Both the position numbers and the translations under genes were made by a program. Below, piece by piece: positions 34,961 through 46,178 of a DNA stretch of 64,000 bases. The DNA lies in assembly GCF_016919385.1 (NCBI RefSeq), contig NZ_CP070351.1:4154001-4218000 (forward strand). The letters are read 5' to 3'. Numbering within the stretch: the stretch's first letter is position 1; each line of letters opens with the position of its first letter. The DNA is from Gordonia sp. PDNC005. GTDB lineage: Bacteria; Actinomycetota; Actinomycetes; Mycobacteriales; Mycobacteriaceae. Below the pieces are notes generated by a model. The model searched no databases, was not told the origin of the DNA, and saw only the letters and a program-made list of their open reading frames with translations.

Positions 34961-34966
34961 AGGATA
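34961..34966 (-). promoter_or_regulatory. Candidate -10 element of the leu leader transcript
   Basis: TATCCT on the minus strand ends 6 bases before the leader ATG. That places the transcription start at the start codon. No good -35 hexamer is seen, as is common in this group. Confidence 0.5.
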
Positions 34967-34994
34967 GCACTCGGGAATCGGCCGCCCGCGTCGG

Positions 34995-36482
34995 TCAGTG
35001 GACGCCGTGCTGAATGCGGATGGATCCGCGCATGACCACCATGACGACCACTGAGAGTGCGGCGAGCAGTAATCCACCGGCGATTGCGGCAACGTGCAGG
35101 CCGTCGACGAACGCGGCTCGCGCCGCATCGGCCGCGGGACCTGTTGTTCCGTGGATGTGAAGCGTCTCGCCGAGGGAGTCGGAGAACCCGTGTCCGTCGT
35201 CTTTCGACAGGAATACCGCGGTCGCGAGGGAACCGAGCAGAGCCAGTCCCAGTGCAGTTCCGAGCTCGAAACTGGTCTCGGAGAGCCCGGACGCCGCGCC
35301 GGATTTCTCCGGCGGGGCCGAACCGACGACCACATCGGTGACAAGCGAGAACTGGATGCCGAATCCGACGCCGGCGAGAGCCGTGAGGACCAGGAAGATC
35401 CACAGGTCGCTCGTCTCGGTGAGTGCGACCAGTCCGATGGTGGCGACGGCTGCGATCAGGACCGACCCGGCGAGTGCGATGCGAACCCCGACCTTTCTGG
35501 TCAGCCGGTCCGCGTACACCGAGAAGAACGCCACGGTGATGGCCATCGGGATGCCCGCCAGGGCGGCCTCCAGGACGTCGAAGCCGAGGACGGACTGCAG
35601 GTAGAGGTTGGTCAGGTAGGCCAGTCCGCCTTGCGTCATCATGCCGACGAGTGCGATGGCGAGGGACGCGCTGATCGTCGTGTTCTTGAAGAGGCTGAGG
35701 GTGAGCAGCGGGGACGGGGCCCGGTTCTCGTGGACGAGGAAGGCGACGAGCATCACGATGCCGAACACTCCCGCCCCGATCGTCGGCGCGGAGACGCCCT
35801 CGGCGGCGAGCGCCTTGACCGCGTAGACGGCGGGAAGGATGCCGAGCAGGGACAGCGCGACGCCGATGAAGTCGAACGGTTCGGTGTGATCGGCGCGGAA
35901 CTCGGGCAGCAGAGATGGCGCCGCCACGAACAGCACTGCCAGCACCGGGACATTGATGAGGAACACCACTCCCCACCAGTAGTGGTGCAGGAGCACACCG
36001 CCGATCACGGGGCCGATCGCGGCGCCGCCCGCAAACGCCGCGGTCCACACGCCGATCGCACGTGCGCGTTGCCCAGCGAGCGGGAACATGTTGGCGATCA
36101 GGGAGAGGCTGGCCGGCATGAGGGTGGCTCCGCCGATGCCCATGAGGGCGCGGGCCGCGATGAGGAATCCGGCGCTGGGGGCGAACGCGGCCATCACCGA
36201 GGCGATGCCGAACACTGCGGCGCCTGCGAGAAGGATGCGTCGTCGGCCGATGCGGTCGCCGATGTTGCCCATCGTGATCAGCAAGCCGGCGATCATGAAT
36301 CCGTAGATGTCGAGGATCCAGAGTTGTTGTGTCGCAGACGGTCCCACCGAGTCGATGATCGTCGGCATGGCGAGGTAGAGGACTGAGAAGTCCATCGAGA
36401 CGAGCAGTACGGGTAGCTGCAGAACGATGAGGCCGAACCACGTACGACGGGTGGCGGCCTGACCGGCGGCGGGCGCAGACAT
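34995..36482 (-). CDS. MFS drug-type efflux transporter (DHA2 family)
   Basis: This 495-residue protein has about 14 membrane segments. It shows LLVSMDFSVLYLAMPTIIDSVGPS in TM1, GNIGDRIGRRRIL (motif A), MGIGGATLMPASLSLIANMFP and GAAIGPVIGGVLLHHYWW (exporter motif C). It resembles the SmvA/QacA branch that exports cationic or hydrophobic compounds. The ATG at 36482 stands in a 222-base region divergent from the polyamine-type ABC operon. If the two units share regulation, export of organic cations would fit, but that is inference. The second DHA2 exporter of this window (27144-28589) is only distantly similar. Confidence 0.88.
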   Translation of the reverse strand: MSAPAAGQAATRRTWFGLIVLQLPVLLVSMDFSVLYLAMPTIIDSVGPSATQQLWILDIYGFMIAGLLITMGNIGDRIGRRRILLAGAAVFGIASVMAAFAPSAGFLIAARALMGIGGATLMPASLSLIANMFPLAGQRARAIGVWTAAFAGGAAIGPVIGGVLLHHYWWGVVFLINVPVLAVLFVAAPSLLPEFRADHTEPFDFIGVALSLLGILPAVYAVKALAAEGVSAPTIGAGVFGIVMLVAFLVHENRAPSPLLTLSLFKNTTISASLAIALVGMMTQGGLAYLTNLYLQSVLGFDVLEAALAGIPMAITVAFFSVYADRLTRKVGVRIALAGSVLIAAVATIGLVALTETSDLWIFLVLTALAGVGFGIQFSLVTDVVVGSAPPEKSGAASGLSETSFELGTALGLALLGSLATAVFLSKDDGHGFSDSLGETLHIHGTTGPAADAARAAFVDGLHVAAIAGGLLLAALSVVVMVVMRGSIRIQHGVH

Positions 36483-36591
36483 GCGAGTTCTCTTCCGGGT
36501 CGCGGGAGACGGTTAGGCGGCAAGACTCCGGGTTGCGGAAGAACGCCAGGTCCAAGGGTACGTGCCCGCCTTCCGAAATCCATCTCTCAAC

Positions 36592-36637
36592 TTGCTCACA
36601 GAAAAGTCTTTCAATAAAGCCTCTAGTGTTATATGTT
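36592..36637 (+). promoter_or_regulatory. AT-rich promoter region of the polyamine-type ABC operon
   Basis: The stretch 36590-36660 is strikingly AT-rich for this genome. TTGCTC at 36592-36597 is followed 17 bases later by TAAAGC. A second candidate pair is TTTCAA at 36609-36614 with TATGTT at 36632-36637. Which one is used cannot be decided by eye. Confidence 0.4.
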
Positions 36638-36704
36638 TTCTCGCATGATTCAGATCACATCAACCCATCGAATGTGATCCACGAGCGACATGAGGGAGTG
36701 GGCG

Positions 36705-37736
36705 ATGAACGACGAGAAGCCGGAGACGAAGGTGGCAGTCCGCCTACGTCAGGTCTGCAAGAAGTTCGGCGACATGACCGCCGTCGACGACCTCGACCTC
36801 GACATCCGTGACGGGGAGTTCTTCTCGATGCTCGGACCGTCGGGCTCGGGCAAGACAACAGTGCTGCGACTCATCGGCGGATTCGAACTGCCGACGTCGG
36901 GGACCATCGAGCTCCACGGCGAGGACGTGACCGACAAAGCCCCGTTCGAGCGGAACGTCAACACGGTGTTCCAGGACTACGCGCTCTTCCCCCACATGAA
37001 CGTGCTGGACAACGTCGCCTACGGGCTACGGGTGCGGAAGGTCGGCCGCGCGGAACGACGCGAACGCGCCCGCGCGGCCCTCGACCGCGTGCAGCTGGGC
37101 AAGCTCGCCGACCGTAAGCCCGAACAGCTGTCCGGCGGTCAGCGGCAGCGCGTCGCCATCGCACGAGCGCTTGTCGTCGAACCACGAGTGCTCCTCCTCG
37201 ACGAACCGCTCGGAGCGCTCGACCTCAAACTCCGGCGCGAGATGCAGGTGGAGCTCAAGGAACTGCAGCGCTCCGTCGGAATCACCTTCATCTTCGTGAC
37301 CCACGACCAGGAAGAGGCGCTCACGATGAGCGACCGCGTCGGCGTGTTCAACAACGGCGCGCTGCAGCAGGTCGACACTCCGCGTGGGCTGTACACGCGC
37401 CCGAACAGTCGATTCGTCGCCGACTTCGTCGGGACGTCGAACCTGTTCACCGCGCAAGCCGCGACGAGGCGGTACGGCCGGGACACGGAGTTCACGCTGC
37501 GTCCAGAACAGATCGCCTTCGGTGAGCTGCCCGGTGCTGACCGAAGCTCGGGCTCCGGCGAGGTGACGTCGGTGGCGTATCTCGGCGCCACCACCCACGT
37601 CACCGTACGACTCGATGACGGCACGGAGATCGTGGCGCTGCATCCGGGCGGCGGAGACGGCATCGAACCAGGTCAGGCCGTGACGGTGTCGTGGTCCGAC
37701 GCCGATGTCGTCTGGCTGCCCCAGACCGCGGCGTGA
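36705..37736 (+). CDS. ABC transporter ATPase, polyamine (PotA) type
   Basis: This 343-residue ATPase has Walker A GPSGSGKTT near residue 44, Q-loop TVFQDYALFPHMNV, signature LSGGQRQRVAIARAL, Walker B VLLLDEPLGALDLKLR and H-loop VTHDQEEALTMSDR. A C-terminal TOBE/OB region lies at about 265-340 (FTLRPEQIAFGE), as in PotA. The ATG at 36705 was chosen because GAGGGAG stands 6 bases upstream. It heads a four-gene importer operon. Confidence 0.9.
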   Translation: MNDEKPETKVAVRLRQVCKKFGDMTAVDDLDLDIRDGEFFSMLGPSGSGKTTVLRLIGGFELPTSGTIELHGEDVTDKAPFERNVNTVFQDYALFPHMNVLDNVAYGLRVRKVGRAERRERARAALDRVQLGKLADRKPEQLSGGQRQRVAIARALVVEPRVLLLDEPLGALDLKLRREMQVELKELQRSVGITFIFVTHDQEEALTMSDRVGVFNNGALQQVDTPRGLYTRPNSRFVADFVGTSNLFTAQAATRRYGRDTEFTLRPEQIAFGELPGADRSSGSGEVTSVAYLGATTHVTVRLDDGTEIVALHPGGGDGIEPGQAVTVSWSDADVVWLPQTAA

Positions 37737-37776
37737 TCGCGACCGCACCGAATTTCTCCAAATCGAAAGGAACATC

Positions 37777-38955
37777 ATGAAGTTCAGCAAGAAGGCACTC
37801 GCGGTGGCGAGCGCTGCCGCTGCGCTGGCCGTGACGGTCGCCGCGTGTGGAGCCGATGGCGGCTCCGGCCGGTCGACCGACAAGATGACGGCGCTCGGTG
37901 ACGGTGAAGGGAAGGTCTCGATTCTCGCGTGGCCCGGCTACGTCGAGGACGGCAGCAACGATCCGAACGCCAACTGGGTCAAGCCGTTCGAAGAGCAGAC
38001 CGGCTGCATGGTCGAGTTCAAGCCCTTCGGAACATCCGACGAGGCGCTCACGCTGATGCGGTCGGGACAGTACGACGTGGTCTCGGCCTCCGGTGACGCG
38101 TCCCTGCGTCTCATCGAGGGCGGCGACGTGGACCCGATCAACACAGACCTCCTGACGAATTACAAGGACGTGTTCCCGTTCCTCAAGAACAAGCCCTGGA
38201 ACACCGTCGACGGCGTGAACTACGGTGTTCCGCACGGTTGGGGCGCCAATCTGCTGATGTACCGGACCGACATCGTCCAGCCCGCGCCCACATCGTGGAA
38301 GGCGGTGTTCGAGGACGCTCCGAAGCACAAGGGCAAGGTGACCGCGTACGACTCGCCCATCTACATCGCCGATGCCGCGATGTACTTGATGGCGCACAAG
38401 CCCGAACTCGGCATCAAGAACCCGTACGCACTCGATCAGACCCAGTTCGACGCGGCCGTCGCGCTCCTCAAAGAGCAGCGCCCCAACGTCGGCGAGTACT
38501 GGAGTGACATCACCAAGTCGGTCCAGGCATTCGGCAACGGCTCCAGCGTTGTCGGCACCACCTGGCAGGTCGGTGCGAACATCGCCAAGGGCAACAACAC
38601 TCCGGTCGAGACTGTGTTGCCGTCCGAAGGTGCCACAGGTTGGTCGGACACCTGGATGGTCAGTTCGAAGTCGGAGCGGAAGAACTGCGCCTACAAGTGG
38701 CTCGACTACATCGTGTCTCCGAAGGCCAACGCACAGGTCGCCGAGTACTTCGGCGAATCGCCCGCCAACCCCAAGGCGTGTGAGCTGACGACCGACAAGA
38801 AGCACTGCGACACCTACCACTCCGGTGACGCCGACTACGCGTCGAAGATCTGGTACTGGACCACGCCTGTCGCCAAGTGCCTCGACGGACGCACCGATGT
38901 GAAGTGCATCGACTACTCCGAGTGGACGAAGGCCTGGCTCGAAATCAAGGGCTGA
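37777..38955 (+). CDS. Polyamine-type (PotD-like) substrate-binding lipoprotein
   Basis: This 392-residue protein has a lipoprotein signal peptide with VAAC at about residue 21-24. The mature protein opens with VSILAWPGYVEDGS and continues with CMVEFKPFGTSDEALTLMRSGQYDVVSASGDASLRLIEGGDVDPIN, the classic PotD/PotF pattern. It also has NYGVPHGWGANLLMY and a WSDTWMVSSKSERKNCAYKWLDYI block. Ligands of the family are spermidine, putrescine and related cations. GAAAGGA precedes the ATG at 37777. A hairpin right after the gene (38962-38997) may keep its level above that of the permeases. Confidence 0.88.
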   Translation: MKFSKKALAVASAAAALAVTVAACGADGGSGRSTDKMTALGDGEGKVSILAWPGYVEDGSNDPNANWVKPFEEQTGCMVEFKPFGTSDEALTLMRSGQYDVVSASGDASLRLIEGGDVDPINTDLLTNYKDVFPFLKNKPWNTVDGVNYGVPHGWGANLLMYRTDIVQPAPTSWKAVFEDAPKHKGKVTAYDSPIYIADAAMYLMAHKPELGIKNPYALDQTQFDAAVALLKEQRPNVGEYWSDITKSVQAFGNGSSVVGTTWQVGANIAKGNNTPVETVLPSEGATGWSDTWMVSSKSERKNCAYKWLDYIVSPKANAQVAEYFGESPANPKACELTTDKKHCDTYHSGDADYASKIWYWTTPVAKCLDGRTDVKCIDYSEWTKAWLEIKG

Positions 38956-38961
38956 CTCGAC

Positions 38962-38997
38962 CGGTGACCGCGCAGTCCTCGCGCTGCGCGGTCACCG
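38962..38997 (+). terminator. Intra-operon hairpin after the binding-protein gene
   Basis: A perfect 14-base stem (38962-38975 with 38984-38997, loop of 8) begins 6 bases after the stop codon. It is followed by the permease gene 50 bases later. It probably stabilises the upstream message or partially terminates transcription, and there is no T-tract. Confidence 0.6.
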
Positions 38998-39047
38998 TCT
39001 CCACGGCGCTTCATCGCCACCACTGACTTTCAACTGAGGACTTCTCG

Positions 39048-39944
39048 ATGACTACCACCTCACACACGGAGGCACCGGTGCGGTCACGACCGCTGTCGGC
39101 GCTGCTGAACCGCATGCCGCGGCTGCGTCTGGCCGGGCTCCTGATCCTGCCGACCGGCTGGCTCGCACTGATCTACGTGCTCGCGCTGATCCTGCTGCTG
39201 GTGACGTCGCTGTGGACGGTCGACACGTTCACCGGAGCGATCTCGCAGGAGTGGACGTTCGACAACATCAAAGCGGTCCTCACCGAGTCGATCTATCAGA
39301 AGGTCGCGCTGCGCACGGTGTTCGTCGCCCTCGCAGTGACGGTCATCGATGTGATCCTGGCTCTCCCGATCGCGTTCTTCATCGCGAAGGTCGCACCGCA
39401 GCGATGGCAGAAACTGCTGGTCGCCGCCGTGCTGATGCCGCTGTGGGCGAGTTATCTCGTGAAGGTGTACGCCTGGCGCAACATCCTCGCCGACGGCGGG
39501 CTGTTCTCCTGGCTCGCGAAGCCGCTCGGAATCGACAGCCCCGGCTACAGCCTGACCGCCGTTGTCATCACGCTGTCGTACGTGTGGCTTCCGTACATGA
39601 TCCTGCCGATCCACGCCGGATTCGAACGCATCCCCGGTTCGCTTCTCGAAGCGTCCGGCGACCTCGGGGCCAAGCCGGGGTCGACGATCCGCTGGGTGAT
39701 CCTGCCGCTGCTCAAGCCGGCGATCATCGCAGGCACCATCTTCACCTTCTCCCTGTCGCTCGGCGACTACATCACCGTCCAGATCGTCGGCGGCACCACT
39801 CAGATGTTGGGCAACGTCGTGTACGCCAACGTCGGCGGCGCCAACAACCTCCCACTCGCGGCCGCAGTGTCGCTCGTGCCGATCGTCATCGTCTTCGCCT
39901 ATCTGCTGCTGGTCCGTCGCACCGGCGCACTGAAGAACGTCTAG
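39048..39944 (+). CDS. ABC transporter permease, PotB type
   Basis: This 298-residue protein has a hydrophilic N-terminus of about 35 residues and then six membrane segments. The EAA loop GSLLEASGDLGAKPGSTIRWVILPLLKPAIIAG is at about residues 195-227. LPLMPLWASYLVKVYAWRNIL-type sequence in TM3-4 is typical of PotB. It pairs with the PotC-type protein encoded 15 bases downstream to form the channel. Confidence 0.9.
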   Translation: MTTTSHTEAPVRSRPLSALLNRMPRLRLAGLLILPTGWLALIYVLALILLLVTSLWTVDTFTGAISQEWTFDNIKAVLTESIYQKVALRTVFVALAVTVIDVILALPIAFFIAKVAPQRWQKLLVAAVLMPLWASYLVKVYAWRNILADGGLFSWLAKPLGIDSPGYSLTAVVITLSYVWLPYMILPIHAGFERIPGSLLEASGDLGAKPGSTIRWVILPLLKPAIIAGTIFTFSLSLGDYITVQIVGGTTQMLGNVVYANVGGANNLPLAAAVSLVPIVIVFAYLLLVRRTGALKNV

Positions 39945-39959
39945 CAGGAGCTGATCGAT

Positions 39960-40760
39960 ATGAGACTGTCCACGTCTGCCCGCTGGGTACTCGGTGTCCT
40001 CACCTCACTCGTCCTCGCGTTCATCTACGTCCCGCTCGGGCTCGTCCTGATCAACTCGTTCAACGCCGACAAGGCGTTCGGCTGGCCGCCCACCGGCTTC
40101 ACTCTCGAATGGTGGAAGCGCGCCGCACAGAACCAGGCCGTGCTCGACGCCGTGGTGGTGTCGGTGAAGGTGGCGCTGGTCTCGACGGCGATCGCACTCG
40201 TTCTCGGAACCCTGCTCGCCATGGCACTGCAGCGGTACTCGTTCTTCGGCAAGAGCTCGGTGAATCTGCTGGCGATCCTGCCGATCGCTCTTCCCGGCAT
40301 CGTCACCGGCATCGCGTTGAACAACCTGTTCACCACGGTCCTCGGCGTGCCGCTGTCGATGTGGACGGTCATCGTCGCCCACGCCACGTTCTGCATGGTC
40401 ACTGTGTTGAACAACGCGCAGGCCCGTCTTCAGCAGATGAGTTCGCGGTTGGAGGAGGCCTCGGCCGACCTCGGTGCGGGCGTCTTTCAGACGTTCTGGA
40501 ACGTGACCCTGCCGCAATTGCGTTCCGCGCTTCTCGCCGGTGGTCTGCTCTCGTTCGCGCTGAGCTTCGACGAGATCATCGTCACCACGTTCACGCTCGG
40601 CTCCGGCGAACAGACGTTGCCCGTGTGGATTCTGCAGAATCTCTTCCGCCCGATCCAGGCGCCGATCGTCAATGTGGTCGCAGTGGTCCTGATCGTCGTC
40701 TCGGTGATCCCGATCTGGTTGGCGCAGCGGCTCTCCGGTCAGCAGGCGACCGCCCGCTGA
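39960..40760 (+). CDS. ABC transporter permease, PotC type
   Basis: This 266-residue protein has six membrane segments. It opens with FIYVPLGLVLINSFNADKAFGWPPTGFTLEWW, a strong PotC/PotI signature. The EAA loop SSRLEEASADLGAGVFQTFWNVTLPQLRSALLAGG lies at about 160-195, followed by SFDEIIVTTF. It is the last gene of the importer operon and is followed by a terminator. Confidence 0.9.
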   Translation: MRLSTSARWVLGVLTSLVLAFIYVPLGLVLINSFNADKAFGWPPTGFTLEWWKRAAQNQAVLDAVVVSVKVALVSTAIALVLGTLLAMALQRYSFFGKSSVNLLAILPIALPGIVTGIALNNLFTTVLGVPLSMWTVIVAHATFCMVTVLNNAQARLQQMSSRLEEASADLGAGVFQTFWNVTLPQLRSALLAGGLLSFALSFDEIIVTTFTLGSGEQTLPVWILQNLFRPIQAPIVNVVAVVLIVVSVIPIWLAQRLSGQQATAR

Positions 40761-40774
40761 GCTGCCCCAAGAAT

Positions 40775-40814
40775 TCACTCGCGCCCGGTGACCACCCCTC
40801 CCGGGCGCGAGTGA
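40775..40814. terminator. Terminator after the polyamine-type ABC operon
   Basis: A 14-base perfect stem (40775-40788 with 40801-40814) is flanked by partly pairing sequence that ends in TTTCTGGGG. It separates the operon from the convergent cache-like sensor gene. Confidence 0.75.
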
Positions 40815-40833
40815 TCCATTTCTGGGGTGACAG

Positions 40834-41511
40834 TCAGACGACCACCGCGAGTCCGTGACTCAGCGGCCACGTCGTGCGGTCGGTGTTGACGAAATCACCC
40901 GGGAGTTCGGATGGTGACGCGGTGACGATCGCGCGTCCTTCGGCGTTGATCAGTGCGGCGTCCGGACCGAGAGCGGCGAGTTCGCGGTAGAGGATCTTCT
41001 CCAGGTCGGCGACGGTCACGTCGATGCCCGCGACGGAAGTGGTCGTCGGCGCTCCGGGCCAGGTGACGGGGCAGGTGTAGGTGAGCGCGAACTCGTCGGT
41101 GCACAGCATGTCGATGTACGGACCGGTGACGGTGAGTCGTCCGGTGGTGACCGGGCCCTGGTACCAGTCGGCGTCCAGGTAACGGTTCGCGGCGGTCATC
41201 GACAGGTTCGCCAGCGCGTCGACACGATCGACGGACTCGCCCTGCCACCAGGCCATGAAGCTGCCGCCCGACGGAAGAAGCCCCGAGGCGGCCACGAACC
41301 CGCCTCCCGCGATGTTCGCCTCCGGATCGGCGAGCATCAATTCCACATCGGGTTTGACGATGCGATCCACGGCGGTGGCCGACAGCGAGCCTTGATGGGA
41401 GGCGAGCTTTCGGCCCAACTGCACGGACCATTCCTGGACGCGTTCGGCGAACGTGTCCATGGTCGCGGTGATGGCCTCGACTTCTTTCGGTCGGTCCGCC
41501 GATCGGCTCAT
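40834..41511 (-). CDS. Cache-domain-like sensory protein without output domain
   Basis: This 225-residue protein has a helical N-terminus (EVEAITATMDTFAERVQEWSVQLGRKLAS) followed by a PDC/cache-like pattern. The pattern includes GGGFVAASGLLPSGGSFMAWWQG, the ligand-pocket phrase YLDADWYQGPVTTGRLTVTGPYIDMLCTDEFALTYTCPVTW, and AGIDVTVADLEKIL. Cache domains bind small ligands such as amino acids or amines. No signal peptide or membrane segment is present, so it should be cytoplasmic, which is unusual for this fold. The ATG at 41511 follows GGGGGAGG at 5 bases. It is probably co-transcribed with the FadR-type regulator upstream (14-base gap). Confidence 0.7.
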   Translation of the reverse strand: MSRSADRPKEVEAITATMDTFAERVQEWSVQLGRKLASHQGSLSATAVDRIVKPDVELMLADPEANIAGGGFVAASGLLPSGGSFMAWWQGESVDRVDALANLSMTAANRYLDADWYQGPVTTGRLTVTGPYIDMLCTDEFALTYTCPVTWPGAPTTTSVAGIDVTVADLEKILYRELAALGPDAALINAEGRAIVTASPSELPGDFVNTDRTTWPLSHGLAVVV

Positions 41512-41525
41512 TCCGACCTCCCCCT

Positions 41526-42266
41526 TCACATCAGTTCAGCGCGCCTCGTGAGGAGCCACGTGGTGTTGGCGGCGATGAGCCCACGCATCGTCGACGTTGC
41601 GGCGGACTCGTCACGTGCCTCGAGATGATCGGTCAGATCGTTTCGCAACCGGGCCACCTCGTGCCGGTAGTCCGAGTCCTCGTTGGGTAGGAGTGTGAGG
41701 ACGCCGTACTCCGACTGCACGGACATCAGAGCACGGGAGAGGCGTGCGATGCGTGCGATCGTCGCGACTTCGACGATGAACTCCGTCTCGACCTGACGCC
41801 ACGCGACCGACAAGTCGGAAACATCGGGATCGATGGCCGTGATGGCGCGAAGTGCCACGATGTCGGCGGCGCCCGCGCGGCGAGCTGCGGCTCGCGCGCA
41901 CCCGACGGCGAGAGCCTCGAAATGGGCGGCCATCTCTGCGATCTCGAGCCGCGTCAGGTCACGGAGTCGGTCCTCTGCGCGGGCCGTCGACGGAGCCAGC
42001 GCCGGAGAGATGAAGCTGCCGCCGGTACGTCCTCTAGTGGTCACGACGACCTTCTCCGAACGCAGACGCGACAGCGCTTCGCGGATCGTCAACGCGGAGA
42101 CTCCGAGTGCCGCCGCGAACTCGGCTTCATTGGGCAGACGCTGACCCGGCTGCAGGAGCCCGGACTCCGCGGCGTCGAGGATTCGGTCGGTGATCTGGTC
42201 GACCAGAGAACCGGAACGAAGGGGACGGAACACTGCCGACGCACTGCGGATCGGCGCAGTGCTCAT
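41526..42266 (-). CDS. GntR/FadR-family transcriptional regulator
   Basis: This 246-residue protein has the GntR winged helix at about residues 18-85 (SLVDQITDRILDAAESGLLQPGQRLPNEAEFAAALGVSALTIREALSRLRSEKVVVTTRGRTGG). An FCD helical effector domain spans about residues 100-240 and starts LTRLEIAEMAAHFEALAVG. FCD proteins sense small carboxylates or amines. It lies next to a cytoplasmic cache-like sensor and, convergently, to a polyamine-type importer. Control of that uptake function is an inference from context. Confidence 0.88.
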   Translation of the reverse strand: MSTAPIRSASAVFRPLRSGSLVDQITDRILDAAESGLLQPGQRLPNEAEFAAALGVSALTIREALSRLRSEKVVVTTRGRTGGSFISPALAPSTARAEDRLRDLTRLEIAEMAAHFEALAVGCARAAARRAGAADIVALRAITAIDPDVSDLSVAWRQVETEFIVEVATIARIARLSRALMSVQSEYGVLTLLPNEDSDYRHEVARLRNDLTDHLEARDESAATSTMRGLIAANTTWLLTRRAELM

Positions 42267-42402
42267 CGGAGTCTCCTCGGTTCGGTGTGTGTCCCGAGTG
42301 TACCGATGGTCGGATCAGGCCGGATGCGGTTGTGTGCGTCTCTACCCTTAGTCTCGTTTCACTCGCACGGGTCGGCTTTCCGCTCGACGGGGTGAGGAGA
42401 TG

Positions 42403-42418
42403 TCTCGACTCCGCTCGA
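42403..42418 (+). repeat. Short dispersed repeat, copy 2 (TCTCGACTCCGCTCGA)
   Basis: This 16-base sequence is identical to minus-strand bases 29745-29760. It sits just beyond the 3' end of the mannosyltransferase gene. Confidence 0.6.
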
Positions 42419-42429
42419 GGGGATGGCGA

Positions 42430-43602
42430 TCAGATCGCGTACTCGAAGACCGTGAGCATGTAGGCGCCGAACCAGGCGGACGCAAGTGCCGCGCCGATCG
42501 CGGACGAGACGAATGCGGTCCGCGATGCGCCGGCCAGTCGGACCGCCACCGGCAGGAGAATCACGAATGCGGGCAGCAACAGCCGGGCGCGGGACTGCAT
42601 CAGGCCGCTCGACAGCAGAACTGACGACATCACGAGCACCGCGTAGACGAGCACCGGCCACGGCAGACGGTCGGCGAACGACCACGCCAGCAGTACCAAC
42701 GACACGATGATCAGCAGGCAGGTCGCGATCGAGACGAAGTCGGCCGCACCGGTCAGGTTGTCGTAGAGGAAGGTCCCGGTGGCGCGACCGCCGTCGAACC
42801 GGGTGTCCCAGCCGGACGTCTGGATGGTGAACCAGCCGGTGGGGGAGCCGGTCTTGGCCCACACGACGCACAGATAACCGACGTACCCCAGAGGCGCGAG
42901 AACACCTGCGATCCAGGCGCGGGTCCCGTCGTGGCGAGCGAGCACAGCTGCGAGCATCACCACGAACACGACGGCGATGCCCGTCGGTCGCACCAGTCCG
43001 ACCGCGAGAGCGCTGAAGCCTGCGAGCAGCCACCTCTCCTCGAGGACCCCGACGAGCGCCCACGCAGTGAGCGCACAGAACAGTGCCTCGGTGTAGGTCA
43101 TCGACAGCACGATCCCCATCGGGGCCGCCGCGAACAAGATCACCAACATGAGTCCGGCGCGACGGGCCACGGCTTCCGAGGCCTGCGGCCGCATGCGGCG
43201 CGCGCACACGGTCCCGAGACGGCTGATGCCGACTGCGGCCGCCACGCCGATCAGCACGTTGACGACGAGGCCGGCCGCGAACGGCGACACGAAAGGCACC
43301 TGCGAAATCAGACCGACCAGGCCCGGATACCCGGGAAAGAAGGCGTAGGCAGTTGTCGCCGTGTGTATTCCGTTGGCGTCAGTGCCCGTCGCCGGAACGC
43401 CGTCGTACCCGAACTCCGCGATGTCGAGCATCCACGTGCCGTCCCACTTGGTCAGCAGGCCCCGCAGCGCCATGTCGCGGATCCCGCCGAACCAGGCCAG
43501 CACCAGCACTCCGATCACCCGGATCGCCAGGTAGACGGTGACGGCGGTCCACGCCGGGGTCCAGCGGAACGTCGGGAGTCGAGAGTGGAGGGCGGAAGTC
43601 AT
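42430..43602 (-). CDS. PIG-V-like polyprenyl-linked mannosyltransferase
   Basis: This 390-residue integral membrane protein has ten or more segments. The first large extracytoplasmic loop carries LLTKWDGTWMLDIAEFGYDG, the acidic-residue motif of PIG-V/GT-C glycosyltransferases, and AFFPGYPGLVGLI follows. In Mycobacteriales such proteins transfer mannose from polyprenyl-phosphate-mannose to lipomannan, lipoarabinomannan or secreted proteins. The acceptor here is unknown. The ATG at 43602 starts with a short cytoplasmic tail. The gene is divergent from ask. Confidence 0.8.
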   Translation of the reverse strand: MTSALHSRLPTFRWTPAWTAVTVYLAIRVIGVLVLAWFGGIRDMALRGLLTKWDGTWMLDIAEFGYDGVPATGTDANGIHTATTAYAFFPGYPGLVGLISQVPFVSPFAAGLVVNVLIGVAAAVGISRLGTVCARRMRPQASEAVARRAGLMLVILFAAAPMGIVLSMTYTEALFCALTAWALVGVLEERWLLAGFSALAVGLVRPTGIAVVFVVMLAAVLARHDGTRAWIAGVLAPLGYVGYLCVVWAKTGSPTGWFTIQTSGWDTRFDGGRATGTFLYDNLTGAADFVSIATCLLIIVSLVLLAWSFADRLPWPVLVYAVLVMSSVLLSSGLMQSRARLLLPAFVILLPVAVRLAGASRTAFVSSAIGAALASAWFGAYMLTVFEYAI

Positions 43603-43746
43603 CGCGGTCGATCCTACGGACAGGTAGCGGAGGTCACACAGGCGTGCGTAGCCTGCGCGGGGGTCACACCAGGCCGGTAGGGTGGACCACTGACCGATTG
43701 AACAGATCCGAGTTCAGCTCGAGAGAAACCTGAGGAAGGTGCACAC

Positions 43747-46039
<2,293 letters not shown>

Positions 46040-46055
46040 TCTCACCTTCTTCGAT

Positions 46056-46083
46056 GCCCGCGTCACCGCATGGTGACGCGGGC
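46056..46083. terminator. Terminator of the ask-asd operon
   Basis: A perfect 12-base stem (46056-46067 with 46072-46083, loop GCAT) is followed by TTCGTTGTT. Confidence 0.85.
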
Positions 46084-46178
46084 TTCGTTGTTCCTCGCAA
46101 CGTGGCGTGGGCCTCCATATCGCATGACTGGTACTCCCCGTTACATGTTTCGGTCAGTTGTGCACTAGATTGCTCCTC

